The notes: a model not told the origin generated them from the sequence alone. A DNA stretch of 64,000 nucleotides from Polytrichum commune (GCA_950295325.1 OX485803.1:43787554-43851553); one strand, 5' to 3'; positions 24,035 through 37,531 are shown, counted from the stretch's first letter. A program made the numbers and translations.

Positions 24035-25330
24035 CCAGAGACTTATCTTGCCGATTGGTATCTCCGTAGGCCTCTGCCTTTTCCCCTTCCTTCACCAACC
24101 AAAAGTGAAGTGGCAAATGCGCGCGATTCAACTAATGAATACCTTGAGCAATCTCTCCCTCTCTCTTCCTAAACTTCATCCAATGGCACTCCCACAGGAT
24201 AATAAGAAAGAACACCTCTCTCTCTCTCCCTCTCTTCAAATGGCCACCCCAACCCGGCCTTTACAAACAGAGTAGACTAACTAACTAACTAACTCACGCG
24301 CACAATGTGTGCGACTTCGGCCGAAATTGAACGATCATCCACGCAATTGGCCGCACCCACGGCCGATCAATCCCCTCCCCTATCAACCAATCCCCGCAAC
24401 TAAGTCAAACCAAACCAATCTTCCGCTCGATCTCCCTCTTCCTACTCCAAATCCGTCCTCACCTACTCACTCCACCCTCCAATTCCACTCCAAACGTACA
24501 ATGCGCTAAACAAACCAACCACAAACACTAATCTCCACACACCTCCTCCCTCTCTTCAACACAACTCGGACGATCTCCTCCCCTCTCCTCTCCTCCCCTC
24601 ACTCGGCCCTGTCGATTGCACTCAGGTGCACAATGCGATGAGGGACAGGGGAAAAAGGACTAATGGAGCAGAATTGGAGACACTACGCTTCCCAAGGAGA
24701 AGCGTGTACGAGAGACGGGGAGCGACAGCTCGCTTACACCTAGCTCTTAACTCGACCGCCCTCAATCTCCTCGCCAATTGCACTCCCAAATGCCCAATGC
24801 GCTTAACCGACTCCAAACAAGAATAATCTCCGGGACCTCCTCACCTCAAGTCAAGTCAAGTCAACAGCGCTTGATCTCCTCCCACTGCCCGATTGCAAAA
24901 TGCGTTGAGGGACAGGGGAGGGGGGCTGCTGCTGACAAGAGAAGAGGAGAGAGGAGAAGAGGAGAGGAGAATTGAGTTGAGAAGACTGGAAGCAGCGTGT
25001 TTTTAGAGGCTGCTTCGCCTCTGCTGCCTGCCTCTTGCCTCTCTCCTTCTCTCTCCTTCTCTCTCCTCGATCGTGAGCCGGGAAGTGTTGGGAATTGCAG
25101 GGAGCGATGGCGATGGCGAAGGGCAAGTGGGGGCGGACGCAGCAGCATCTCGGTCGACGCCTATTATTAGGCCCAGTTTGCGACCCCGAAAGCCGCGTTA
25201 TTCAGCGTCATTCAGCGTTATTCAGCGTCCGGGGCCCAGGCAGGCAGGCAGTCAGTCAAGCCCAGTGTCTTCATTTCCTTTCAACAATTCCAGGAGATAA
25301 CACTACACTACACTACACTTGACTAATTAG
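24035..25330 (-). promoter_or_regulatory. GC-richer, pyrimidine/purine-skewed upstream zone of the E3 ligase gene
   Basis: The zone has CT-rich tracts (24165-24240, 24540-24600, 25030-25075), three GCCCA boxes (about 25169-25258) and a triple ATTCAGCG repeat near 25198-25228. Two similar segments (about 24613-24652 and 24889-24920) share GATTGCA, AATGCG and GAGGGACAGGGG. This looks like the promoter and leader of the minus-strand ligase gene. A plus-strand ATGGCGATGGCG in good plant start context sits at 25107 after a CT-rich stretch and opens 72 codons to 25322, so a divergent plus-strand transcript is possible. No family match supports it. Confidence 0.4.
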
Positions 25331-25725
25331 GTTATGTATAGCTACTTGTATGTAATAAGGCTCCGGCCGCACATCCCGGTTAAGGCTCCGGTTAGAGTAA
25401 GTAACCATTCCATTCCATTTTATTTGTAGTGTGTCCGCACTGCCCAGTTAAGAGAGTTAGGCAGCTAATCTATCTCACATCCACACCACCCAGTTAAATT
25501 AAAAGTTTAAATGTTGTGAAAGCTATCAAACTAGAAGTTAGTTGACTTTGGGAATCTTGTTTTTGTGAAGACATCTTAACTCGTCCATACCCTGATGCTA
25601 ATTAACTTTTTCAAATGAGTAGCAGCTCAATCTTCTTTTCTTGAATACATGCCTTTCATTTTCTCCATCTCTTCTCCATTCCACTAAAAGGTGGACCACA
25701 CTATTTCTTACATTGCCCTAGATTA

Positions 25726-25796
25726 ACATATATATATATATATATATATATGTATATGTGTATGTGTATGTGTATGTGTGTATGTGTATGTGTGTA

Positions 25797-25827
<31 letters not shown>

Positions 25828-25884
25828 GTGTATGTGCGTATATATGTGTATATGTGTATATGTGTATATATGTGTATATATATA
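25726..25884. repeat. TA then TG/TA microsatellite
   Basis: Pure TA repeats pass into a long TGTATG/TGTATA array. Open frames across it are artefacts of the repeat. Confidence 0.95.
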
Positions 25885-26782
25885 CCATTTTTTCTTCAAT
25901 ATCATAATGAAATGCAAATAATGTGGGCCGCGAAATTAGAATGTCTCATAATTAGTGTCATGTTCAAAACTTTGGGCAAGTTGAACAAAACTTCAGTCGG
26001 TCAACCTTAACTCCTCTCTTAAATTAGTCAACCTATGGTCAGTGGTAACCGGGATTTGTGGCCGTGCGACCAGTTAGCTAGCATATGAGTTAGTTGATTT
26101 CACTAACTCGTATTGTTAGCTAATTCTCCTAACTAGGTAGTGAGGCCATGATTTTAGTTAGATTTAACTTTAGTTAGCTAATTCTCTTAATTAGGTGGTG
26201 TGGCTTGACACTAAAGAACTAGGGTTCATTCCCTTTTGTTGGTTTTGTCCTTTCAAGGCTTAATAAATAAGGTTTGGTGAAGCTAAGTGAAAGCTTAATG
26301 GAAGCTAAATGAAAATTTCAATTCAATATGAAAAGAGCTGGTAAATTAAAAATGATCACTTTAAAGCTTTCATTTAAGGGCAAAGCCTCTTGTGGAAAAG
26401 CCACATTCCCTTGTATGTCCTTTATATAAGTGAACACCATGCTTGCATTATGGCACCCATAAACAAGTGGCATAATGCATTACTAACATGTTCAATCAAG
26501 GCTAGTGATTTACCAACCATAGTACGTAAGAATGCCTTGGGTTTTGTCCCCATGAGTAACTTGCACAAGTGAAAGGTTATGCGGACATGTGCATTACCTT
26601 ATTTGACTCAATGACTTCCTTTAGGCATGGCCCAACGAAAACCCAACAAAACCACACAAAAATTCATATCCATGATCAAGCTTCATACTAGAGGTATGAT
26701 CAAACATTGAAAGAATGGGATTGGAATTGATGCAATATGCAATGTAATGCATCAACCCTAATGCATGTCGCATTCAAGACCC

Positions 26783-26832
26783 TTTCCCCTCCTCCCCCCC
26801 CCCTGCCACAGGGTGGGGGGGGGAGTGGGGAC
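26783..26832. repeat. C-run/G-run inverted repeat
   Basis: A C-rich run (about 26786-26803) faces a G-rich run (about 26812-26828) across CTGCCACAG. It could fold as a hairpin, and the G-run alone could form other G-rich structures. Confidence 0.7.
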
Positions 26833-29800
26833 TCCTAACTTTGGGTTTGGGTACATGTTGCAACTTGCTTAAAGAGCTCACACGCTCTCCTAAATTCTAC
26901 ATTGTTTGATCCAAACTCAACACATGAGAATATAACTCGCTACAATGCACATTCAAGTTTCATGGAGGCATTTTATCCCCAAGTAAACCACTAGGATCAT
27001 TACCCCCATGCAATTCAATGCAACCATCCTAGCGCGTTTGGCTCTAACCCAACAATGATTTTCATTCATTTAAATTGAGAATATTTTTATTTTTTTTCGC
27101 AGCCAACACTACAGTAATTATCCCAATTTGTGCATGTGATACTAATTCCCAAGACATGCACTATTTTGCCAAATCTCAAAATTAGAGAGGGTCGATTATT
27201 TTTACTAAGTGATATTAAATTCACGAATACATGCTCATTTACCATACATTTCATCAAAATTAATACATGCTCTAAGATGCTTGTAGAGTGATTAACAAAA
27301 TACAAACACATGTTTGTTATTGAATATTGCATGATGAATATAATTGATACTTTCAATGTTATTGCTATGAATATTATTTTAGTGAACGATGCCGATATGA
27401 ACAGTGTTTCCTATATCTTTTGGTGGCAATACTTTCATAGCATAAAGAACTTGTTATATTACCTTCACTAATCTCCCACAGGCACTAATTGCCCTCCCTC
27501 GCTAATTGGGATAATCGGTTTGGTGACCATGTAGTTAATCATCTCAATGTCGTCTATTAGACTCGTGCGAATATTTCAAAAAAGTTCAATAAATTACACT
27601 CCTTTAGGCCACAAAGCAACTTGTAGGCTCACCAAGTTAGGTACACGTCCATTGAGAAAGACTTGATGATTGCACATCACCTTTATGGCCTTCCGGTACA
27701 TCCAATAAGATCTAACCGGAAAAAACCCTAAAAAAATAAAATTGCAATGGCAATGACTTGCCTTTATGCATGGCCCAATAGAATTCAATAGTTAAATCAT
27801 GAACATTTGCATTACATTCCAAGATACACCAAAGCATTGAGATGATATGAAAAAGAAAAAGAAAATCATATCTTTTGTATCGCATATGCAAGACATTTGA
27901 GCTTTATGACGGGACACTGATGTCTCACAATACACCGGTTAATCCCTAAAACTCACGTCGACGTCAAAAATGGTCAGTTGAAGGCGATCAAAGCAACATT
28001 GAGATTATCTCGACATCGTGTATACGTTATGATGTTTGAAGATGGTATTTATTTTCAATCACTTACAATCACAAAACCAATCGTCGAGGAGGCACTAGTT
28101 TATTTGGGACACTGGGGTCTTGCCATAAGGTTCATATGCCCGACATCGTAATTTTTTTGAAAAGTGGTTTATAATGCAATGGGACTACGCATGGTGATGC
28201 AAAAAATGTTCTTTGGCCACACTTAATGTTCGGGTATTATTTATAACGAAGCACGATCCTCCATTACTACATATTATAGTTTCAAATTGGTTGTTTTGCA
28301 TCTATCCTTGCTGCTTGTAGGATCTACCAACATCAACCTTACCCGATTTTCCAAGAAGCAAAAGGTGATATTGGTCAACATTATCATGCATATTTTAATT
28401 TATGTTGGCATTGATGTGATATTCTTTTATATTTTGCTAATTAGTAATACGATGGGCCTTATCATATACAAAAGTGAAAATAATAATGAAATCGTCACAA
28501 TGATCGTCTTTTTAGGACATTATTTCAATAAATGATCATTTTAGCAAAGAAGAAGGTCGTACACGGTGGCAACTCCACAAACCAATCATAAGTTCCCTCA
28601 TAATGTACTCACAAATGAACGCCTTTGGGCATTTTCACCCCATATGTAGCTATCAAGATCGTTTATCACCTTCAAAAGATCGTTCATGAAATTGTCTGCA
28701 TGGTCCTTTATAACCAATCAGGTGTTCACGTCTCAAGAGACACTTTGACATTTGATCACTTCAAGATCACATGATGGTTGCATATACCCACCAATCTATT
28801 GACATTGTACTTGCAACCAATCCCATAAAATATATCATTGATAATGAAATCTCATTACATTAGCCATCAACCCTTTGTGGCTCCGTTTCTATAACAAACA
28901 AACGGTCAATCAAGGCTAGTATCAATCCTTATTCTCATGTTGGACGCCGACCTACCTATAATTGTACCATGCCCTTCCATGTCAAGTAGGTTCATTGTTG
29001 CACACGTACCTGCAACATCAACATCGACACTTTAGCTTTTCTAGTAATATAAGCAACAAACCCAAAATGCAAGTTCAAACAAACCCAATTTTTTTTTATA
29101 GCACGTGCCAGTTCATTCTTGCAAAGTGAACAACACTCATGTTGGCAATTGTGAATTCATTTTGTAAAAGTGATCTAACATGAGTGGGCATGATGCTCAA
29201 CACTATGGGTGCAACAGCCTGATGTCGAGCAATGATATGTTGCGATTATGACAAATTTTTCAATATGAATTCAGCATGAGAGGACCACAATTAAGGTTTC
29301 GTATCCTTAAACATACAGACATGTTTCTTTAATGCTTTCTCACAACTTCTCAATCGTAATAGTCCTAAGAAAACCCTTGACAAAAGTAACTCCATAACAC
29401 CTTACATGTATACATCATGAAAGTTGTTATTCTAAAGTTTATCTAACACACTATTAACTCTAAAGACCATGCATTAGTCTAGTGCAAGTTGCATTTGAGA
29501 TGACGGCCCGGCCACAAACCAATAGGGTATCACATTTTTACATTGGATGGATGAGAAATACAAAATGTTACTCTCCACAAAAGGTAAGTAGTCAAGAGGA
29601 TCATCCACCCTACTTGAGGAGGAAAAAAGGAGCACAAAAGCCGGAACCAAGATGTTCCCATCCACATTTCTAATCAACTAATGAGAAGCTCATGCATCCA
29701 TATATATTGTGTGTTGGCCGGCCAAGGAGAGGATAAAAAGGGTGTGGTGACCTTCGGCAACCCAATAATTATGTTCTAAAACTAGGCCACGTGAAAAGCC

Positions 29801-30071
29801 TAGCAACATGAGTCAAGTGGGGTTGAATATGCTCGCTCACAAGAAAGATATGGACCCCTTCGGACCACACTTTGGCCCATTGTTTTTACTTCATGATCGG
29901 ATGTGTATTTGGGATCAATGTCAAGGCAAGGCGAAGCATGTGGAAGCGCAAGCATATTCAAGTCCAACTTGGTGTAGTTGACAACCTCAAAATCCCAATC
30001 CTTGGAATTTGGAGATCAAGTCTCAATGCACAAGTTGACCGATTCTAAGTGGCATTTGGTTTGCAAAAAAG

Positions 30072-30789
30072 TACGCTAAATATTGTATGTATTTAGTTGT
30101 CATATGATGCACTAAGTATGATATTCAATGTTCATATGGTATTTAATGTCAATATGGTGACTCTTCAAATGACACTTCTTATGAATAATTGAACAAATAT
30201 TGTCATGGATGATTGAAATTTGGATGAAAAATCACTTGGTAAGTGATAGTAATTGCAACACTGTAAATCTGTAACCCCCCCCAATTAAAAAAGAACTTTT
30301 TTATAAGGAATGACAAGTAATGTTGGGTTAACGTTTAGTGTCGGTGAGACTATACCGCGGTTCACAATTAGTATCAAGGAAGACGATTAGAATTGGTAAC
30401 ACTAAATATGATATTTGGTGTAATACGTATATGTCACTATAGTAACTTTTCTAATGACAATTATGTAACTTTTATGAACGAGGTTACAAGTATTATTGTT
30501 CTTGCTTATTTTTAGTTCATCAAAATGTCAATTGTTGAAACAAAATTTGGGTTAAAATTTTGCATCCAAACATTTTTGTAAATGTATGTTATCATGGGTG
30601 GTTGAAATTTAGATAAAAAAATCACTCAAAAAAGTGGCAAACCTTTGCAACATTGTAAATTCATAAGGCCCAAACCATTTTACATTGAATGACAAATATT
30701 GTTAGGTTTACATTCGGTGTGGGTGACACTACACATGTGGTCTACAATTAGTATTAGACTTGGTAGCACTAAATACAATATTTAGTGTA
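30072..30789. mobile_element. Two head-to-tail TA-flanked elements of the 370-bp family
   Basis: Copy one runs from TA 30072 to TA 30422, copy two from there to TA 30789. Each ends with a GATATTTGGTG/ATATTTAGTG-TA terminus. The interiors match 18061-18432 in the same order, including the GGTTGAAATTT-GGATGAAAA block and CAATTAGTAT. Divergence between the two is high, so they are old. Confidence 0.7.
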
Positions 30790-31074
30790 GTAATGACCAT
30801 AAATTTATAGTAAATGCACAATTTACCACAAAAACAACAATTCTACACATTAAATGACCCGTTGACGGTTGGTTCACGGCAAGGAATATGTGCAAAGCTT
30901 TCATGACCTTTGTTTAAACTAAATGGAAAATGATTTGTAGCACAAGGTTACTTTTATTATTCTAGAATCCTCGTGCCAAATTCAAGTGCATTCTTCAAAT
31001 GTGTTTGAAATTACACACATCCCAATCATTATAAGTAGTTTATTTCAGAAGAAAGTTTGTAGGGGAGTATTAAT

Positions 31075-31360
31075 GGACAATAGAGTTATTTGTAAAATCC
31101 CATAAACAAGGATGAAATGGTGGGGTTGGTCCTTCTTTGAGAGAAGCTCATATTTAGAGCTTGTTAGTTCGTTGTGTTTTGGAGCCTATTATGAGAGTTG
31201 GATGATTTTTTTTTGGACTTCCTATTGCCAACCTATCAACTTTAAGAGAATTTTAGGATTTACATGAGGGTATGTCGGTGAGACCTGTCACCTTAAATCT
31301 TAGATCAACTTATCAGCTTGGCCCATGCATCCCAAAGAAACAACCTAGGAAGTTGATCTT
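31075..31360 (+). repeat. Dispersed repeat, copy A (copy B at about 33915-34205)
   Basis: This block matches 33915-34205 in the same orientation: AAATCCC(A/C)-AAA-AGGGATGA, TTGATCC/TTGGTCC-TTCTTTGAGA, GTTCATTAGCTCATTGTGT, TTTTAGGATT and GAGACC. It has no coding signal; the element class is unknown. Confidence 0.65.
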
Positions 31361-32407
31361 TAATAGCTAAACACCACTATTTAATTCCGGTATTCTAAGC
31401 ATTAAGAAAATTTGCATGACTTTATGCACAAGCTCTCATATTCGTGTTCTATCCAGCTCGATGGGGATTTAATGCCGAGATTTTACGAATAATTGTAGTG
31501 AGTGGAGGAAACCACTACAAACGGGGAGATTTGGCAACTACACTAAATTTTCCTACTAATGTGGGTGGAAATTAATGTGGACATAGATCGCGTGGACCAC
31601 TCTGATTGTCTAGGCCATGGGTTCAAAAATCTTTGGCCTACCCCTTTGTCTTACTGGAGAAGTCCAATCAAAAGGCCATACTTTAATGACGAAATCATTC
31701 AAAAGGCAAAAATGACATAAAATAAAATGGTCAAACACAACAATGTTTTATACAAAACCAATCAACACGGCCTACGCTATCATTAAACTATAGACTTGCA
31801 GAATTATTGTGGCCCACACAACCTCGTGCAATTGCAACTCCACCGATTGAGTTTAAAGAAATCACCGATTCACATTCAAGACGAAATTATGGCGAAATGA
31901 TGGCCATTTTGGATTACATAGAAATCATATAGATAGATAGATAGCTAAACATCATGTAGTCGATTGGTCTTTTTGAATGTAGACTACATTCACCCAATGT
32001 CTCCCCCGTTCGCTTCTTACAAAGTGCGATATGATTTGCGGGACGGAATCGAAAGCTTAAAAGAAAACCGAAAGTGGACGTCAAGGGAAAGCCCAAGGAA
32101 ATTCCGGTCGAAGTTATTGGCATTGAAAAGCTGGGCCTCCATTATGTTGCCCACTCCTTAGGCATTGGACCAAGTAGCTAGAAGAGACTCTATGACCATT
32201 TGACCGAAGCCCGGGATCTCGGATGATATTTGATCGGACTCCGGGCTCCTTGCTACACCGTCATGCATGCCTTCTAATTTGAATTTAAAAATGTTTATAT
32301 ATGTCGCTAAGAAGTTAGTAGTTCGTAAGTAAGAGACCTTTTGTTAAGTAGGCTTGTTAGCTTTGTCGGGTCATTGGACCAAATTAGTGGGCCGGGGCTA
32401 AGATAAG

Positions 32408-32790
32408 CTTGATGTGGGTGTTATTCGGGTCGTTTTTCATGTTCTCTAACTTCGACCGATTAGATTTTATCTACCACAACATGTGTTACATTAGCAAATA
32501 CGTGATGAAGTAGTACTAACAAAACTCATATTGAAAATTGGACTTCCTAGTATTTTGGTTATGCTTATTGATAGTGCATGTTTGTTGATGTTTAACTAAA
32601 TACATAGGTTCTCTCTCAAGTGTGTTCATTGTGGAGTGTGGTGTAGATTTTCAACTTCGAAGACGTAGTTCACTTTTAATATACAAAAAATGTGGCTTTT
32701 ATGGTGGTTGGTCTTTGATGTTCACCGAACTACAAGCCGATTGAATATAGATGTCCGATAAGGAAAAGATTATCAACATGCTTTGGATGT
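32408..32790 (+). repeat. Dispersed repeat, copy 2 (first copy at 2040-2450)
   Basis: Same orientation and order of blocks as the copy at the left end of the window. Its right edge runs into a second shared motif (TGGATGTCTTGCTCTTTGAG) that is found elsewhere in the window without this repeat. Confidence 0.7.
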
Positions 32791-33914
32791 CTTGCTCTTT
32801 GAGATGGGCCCACCGATCTCACCTTAAGTAAAAATGCAAACACAAACCAATTATATTATAACACCGAACCTAGTAACTTAAGCTTAATCTATAATCAACA
32901 TTGGACACCACAATGTAGTCTAGGAGGAGCCAATAAAACTATATTATAACATGGAGATTCATAATTTGTTAAGTTGAAACATTTATGCATATACCATTAT
33001 CAGAGATCTCGAATGTGTAGCAAAGAAGTCAATAGGGGCGACTTGACCACATATGTAAGGGGACGGGTCATTGGACTATGTGAATGGGCAAGGGGGAGAT
33101 GTTTTGCTCTTAGAGTTGGGCCCCTACCAATCTTACTTACGGTCACCTAAGGTGAAAACGCAAACACAAATAACTATATTAAAACATGGAACTTTTTATT
33201 TGAAGCTTATTCAATTTTGAGATCAATATCATAAACCCAAATTAGTTTTAAAAGAAGCAAACAAAACCATATTATAACATTATTCTAAACGATTAATTTA
33301 AATGCAATTAGCTTTAGAAAATCTAAGAACTCAATATCTATGAATCAGCCACAACCATATGGGATAAATGGTTTAACTAAAAACCCCTTCGCTCTATTGG
33401 TGGAGGCCGGATCAAAGAGCAAGACATGCAACTCAATGGTTCAATTCCCTGACACCTACTGAGGGGGTTATAGTAAGAATTATCCCCCTCTATATGTTTA
33501 GTTGTTCATTCATACCAATTTGAGCTCACCGTACTCATTTGAGATCTATGACTCCAATATATAAATTAATATAATATATTTTAGTAATTGTAGTAGTCAA
33601 TGTTTTCACCCTATCCTCCCCCAGTTCGCCCTCCCCTTGGTAGGTGTTGTGAACATTCATGTGTACCTTATTCCATGCCTCAAAAATGTAATAGCCTTGC
33701 TTTGCATGAGCCTCATGAAGCCGAATTGGTGAGATGTGAGATAATCTAAGAAAAGTGAGTGAGGGGTTTCTCCGAAAGCTCAAAAGCCTTTGCTTTCTTT
33801 ACAAAAAATAGTTGCAAATTAAGAAAAAGATGGCCTTCATACATGTGAAAGTTGTGTTCAACCTATGACTTGAAGTTATAAAAAATTGAGTTGTTGCAAG
33901 TGCAAGCAAAATTA

Positions 33915-34205
33915 CATTCACAATAAAGTTATCCATAAAATCCCCAAAATAGGGATGAGATCGTGGGTTTGATCCTTCTTTGAGAAAACTTTATATTAAT
34001 AGTTCATTAGCTCATTGTGTATTGGACCCTATTTTGAAAAGGCTGAAATTTTTGGGGCCTCCTTTTTTTACCTCTCAAGTTGTGAGAGACTTTTAGGATT
34101 AAAGTAAGATATTCACATGAGACCCGTTATTCCAAATCCAAAATTGGCCTATGCAAGGCTAGCTTAGCCCACCCATTCTAGTAAGATAAGCTAGAAAGCT
34201 GATTT
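33915..34205 (+). repeat. Dispersed repeat, copy B (copy A at 31075-31360)
   Basis: See copy A for the shared blocks. Its right part (ATTGGCCTATGCA, AGCTTAGCCCACCCATTCTA) corresponds to TTGGCCCATGCATCCCA in copy A. Confidence 0.65.
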
Positions 34206-35205
34206 TTAATGTCTCGAAGCCACTCTTTGTGTATGGTAATTTAAGCAAGAAGAAAACTTGGACGACTTTGTGTTATTCTCATAAACTCAAAGTTTGAGAC
34301 TAAACCATGCTTTCATTTCCTTTACTTTGCAAATAACTATAATGTCATGGTAAATTTAGTGGAATTTTGAATCAAAATATGGAACCAAGTTACACCTAAC
34401 AAGTATAGTAAAAGCAAGTGAAGATAGAGTCATTTTACCTTATTTACTTCAATCATTGAAAACAGTACATTCAAGGCCATTTTACACATGTGACCACGGG
34501 CCTTGAGAAGAGAAAAATAAAACAATTCTACACGGTCATGGTTTGTGGTCCAAAGCCATGACCACAAGAAATTCTATATCATTTTTTAAAAATCGTGGTC
34601 ATTCGACATAGTGTAAAGTGGACTTAGATTGGGATGTGGTTTTTTCCATGGGGATAAGAACATGGATACTAAAACAATATTGATCAATATGTTTGCTACC
34701 AATGGAATTTACCAATAAACATTGCTCAAATGCATATTTATAGTAAATAATTTTCCCTAACACTCACCTTCACATCTAACGTTAAACATACATGATGAGA
34801 CAACTTATTTAATTTATTTTGTAGCAAAAATTGAGGATCCTATGAAGTTGGCCATACAAAGCACCTCAACAACAAACCACATACTAACAAACTGAGTCTC
34901 AATAGCTAATTCATTTTTTGCACTTTCAAAATCAATGCACTTCGTGATTTGACTCCTTTGTGCCATACCGGCTTGGATGGTGTCACTTCATGGCTTGTGG
35001 CAAATTTGAGACCCATTCATACCTTAATTTGCAAAGGTCTTCCTACATCTAGTGCACCAAATTTGTCAATAACAACGGATTTTAAGCACATCCCAAGCAC
35101 GTCCTATTTTTGTTGTTGTTGATAATGCAATGGGTGCCGCGTTGGACCATGGGGGTGAAGCATGGGACAATTTCTTTCCAAGAAATGTCAAAGAGTTTGC
35201 CAAAG

Positions 35206-36484
35206 CTAAGCATATGGCTTTCCAAAATCTCGTAAGGGTTTTTCAATCCATAAAGCATTGTTTGTAGGACTCACCAATGCTAAACCTACAATTGTTGCAT
35301 TTACCACCACGTCCCATGTAAATGCTCCGGGTTCCCATTGAGACACCTCCATTGTTAAGTTGCCACATGAAAAGTTGGAGTATATTAGGTATAGTTTCGT
35401 GCCACATAATGTCAATGGTCTTCTTGCAATCCTTGTGTTTAGAGTTCAATATTTTCAGGGTTGGAGGAGCTTGCTTTCCTTTTGTTAAGCTTGATCTCAT
35501 AGCCCAATTTGGTGGTGAAGTTGGAAAAATTGCCTCCTTCAACCAAGCCAATTTTTTTCCCCCAACAACCATTCAGGATGGAGCTTGATCCTCTAAAGAC
35601 TTAGATGTGATACAAGGGAATCTTCTCAGTAAGGTGTCGGGAGTTGAAGGTCATTTCTATTTTTCTCAAAGTGAGTGCCAATGGCATGAGTTCCGGGCAT
35701 ATGGATGGTGATATAATTGTTTTTACATGCTTCAACCCAATCACCTTCTATAGGGAGGGGGGGGGGGGGTGTGTGTCACAAGTTCTACGGCACCACTCAT
35801 GGGAGGGAATGGTATAAATGACGATGTTTTTTTTCTTTTCTTTTTCCCTTTGTTTTCATGTTGCCCAACATATTGATGAATTCCTCAAGACTTTTCCAAT
35901 CATTATTTCTTTCATCCCAAAGATCACCAATGCTAAAAGAATATTCAACCCATGTGCTACCAAAGGAATGTGGTTGATTGCCGATCATTTTTTTCTTTTT
36001 AATTCTAGATGAGCAAGTTGAAGAACAAAGCTTGTTTGTAGATTTCTTCAAGTTCTTGGGCTCACCTTAGTCTAAGCCTTCCAAATATCCCAACAAAGGT
36101 CAAAACTTGTGCCTTTGACACATTGTGCATTTAAAAACATTTAGTGAGCTTTTGCAGGCCAATCCCCGCCTTATTGGTTCAAAGTTTGGATTCTATATAA
36201 ACAAAGAGTACTCCACGAAGCATTTTCAGGGATGAGACCTCTAATGAAGAGTCTGGCAATAAGGGTGTATGGTTACCTTGTCACCTAATAAAACATGATC
36301 AAGGTAAAGAAAAGTAGGTGCAAAGCACTAATGTTATTTTCATTTTATTTATTATTGCAAGAAGAGTGTAAATCTCGGTTTGAAGGTCAATGACCTCAAA
36401 CCCACCAAGCTTGGTGGGAAGGGTGAGGGATTCGTCATTGACCTTTGCACGACAGTTTTTGTCCCCATATTCCCCAATCAACAT
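35206..36484 (-). pseudogene. Degenerate L1-type LINE reverse-transcriptase C-terminal region
   Basis: On the minus strand, three frames carry pieces typical of the 3' end of plant L1 ORF2. At about 36484-36370: AKVNDESLTLPTKLGGFEVI, the segment after the RT core. At about 35970-35840: IGDLWDERNNDWKSLEE. At about 35480-35210: WHETIPNILQLFMWQL followed by CNNCRFSIGES, the zinc-finger-like RVT domain (Trp, Cys pair, ES). Their order on the minus strand is correct. Frame changes and stops separate them, so it is a dead remnant. Upstream RT motifs with the catalytic Asp residues were not found. Confidence 0.75.
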
Positions 36485-36659
36485 TTACCTTTGAATCGAC
36501 TAGGAAACACATGAGATTTCGGGTCCTACACAATACATCGGAGGACAACATGTGGACAATGGACAAAGCTAACAAGTGAATGAAGATGGGATCTTTATTC
36601 ATGTCAGCTTAATGTGATCATTACACAAATATTCGAGATACAATTTTCATTGCTTTTGA

Positions 36660-37082
36660 ACCTCTTGTAAGGGTGAATGCTCACAACACCTATAGAGGGG
36701 GGAAGGGTGAACCAGGGAGATGGGAGGATGAAAACGATGAATAACGCTATAGACCCAAACATGTTATTTTAGAAATAAAGTGACCCCCAAATCAGGGACA
36801 TAGAGTCCGCATTAGTCCAGTATGCTAAAACAAGGATAAATTAACAACAAACATGTAGGAGGGGACATGTTTTCATTATCTCTCCTGCGTAGGTGTTGTA
36901 AAACGGAATCCCTCTTGGAAGGTGGTGTCCAACTTATTCATGCATGGATTCCACAAACATCTAAAGCGTGAACTACACTACTATGTACAATTAGGGTTGG
37001 GGCGAACCAACCCGAACATTGGTTTCTTGAAGGCAAGGGTTTAGGCATCCAACAAAGAACAAGTGTATGGGTTGGTTCACCC
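36660..37082 (+). repeat. Dispersed repeat with inverted-end block, copy 1
   Basis: 36660-36880 aligns with 45550-45770 (shared TCACAACACCTA, AAATCAGGG and a GTC-AGT block, then ATAAAT-AACAAC). Farther right, 37000-37082 is an 83-bp block with 14-base inverted ends, GGGCGAACCAACCC and GGGTTGGTTCACCC, and interior TTGGTTTCTTG-AGGCAAGGG. The same block is at 45816-45898. Shorter relatives of the left part lie near 11165, 33600 (reverse) and 47385. Confidence 0.7.
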
Positions 37083-37531
37083 AGATCTGCAATTAGGTTG
37101 ACCCATGCTATTACATCGACATTCCATACTACTTTGGGTATTTATCACTACAATTAAAATGCAGTAAATGTTGTTTGTACTGTGATTTCTATACAGATAA
37201 AGTAAATAAACAAGGGTGTATATTAATGAGATCTGGTTCTGACCCAAGGGTAAATTGCATGGGTAAAAAGTCAAGCTATTGGCGAGGTCAACCTAATTGC
37301 ACATAACTTATCAGCATACTTTACAGCTCCGTCCAGACCTAGCGGCTCACTTATTCAGTTCCAGCTCTGAAGTAATTTTTATTTAATGGTCGTAGATTGT
37401 GTTCAGGACAACAGTATCCTGGGCACATGGAAAACATCAAGTTACAGCACACTTGGCCTAATGATTCAGTGCTGTAAACACAACATCAAAATTCTGGCTT
37501 CAAATATACGGTCGAGCCTCTCGAACAATTA

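Larger units (their letters stand above)
25331..35205. other. Gene-free, repeat-derived stretch
   Basis: No coding exon is recognisable on either strand. Listed separately are the TA/TG microsatellite (25726-25884), the C/G-rich hairpin (26783-26832), the TA-flanked element pair (30072-30789) and dispersed repeats. A motif block ATGTCTTGCTCTTTGAG...GGGCCC...CACCTAAGGTG recurs near 32789 and 33100, with relatives near 50287 and 56745. I see no other structure. Confidence 0.55.

Noticed and set aside
24851-25148. Minus-strand open frames of about 90 codons in the GC-rich zone
   Set aside because: Arg/Glu/Ser low-complexity products of GA/CT-rich sequence, better explained as promoter and leader.
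25723-26010. Open frames across the TA/TG array
   Set aside because: They only read the microsatellite.
28287-28535. Hydrophobic 82-codon plus-strand frame
   Set aside because: AT-rich sequence gives Ile/Leu/Phe-rich peptides by chance; there is no family resemblance and no neighbouring exon.
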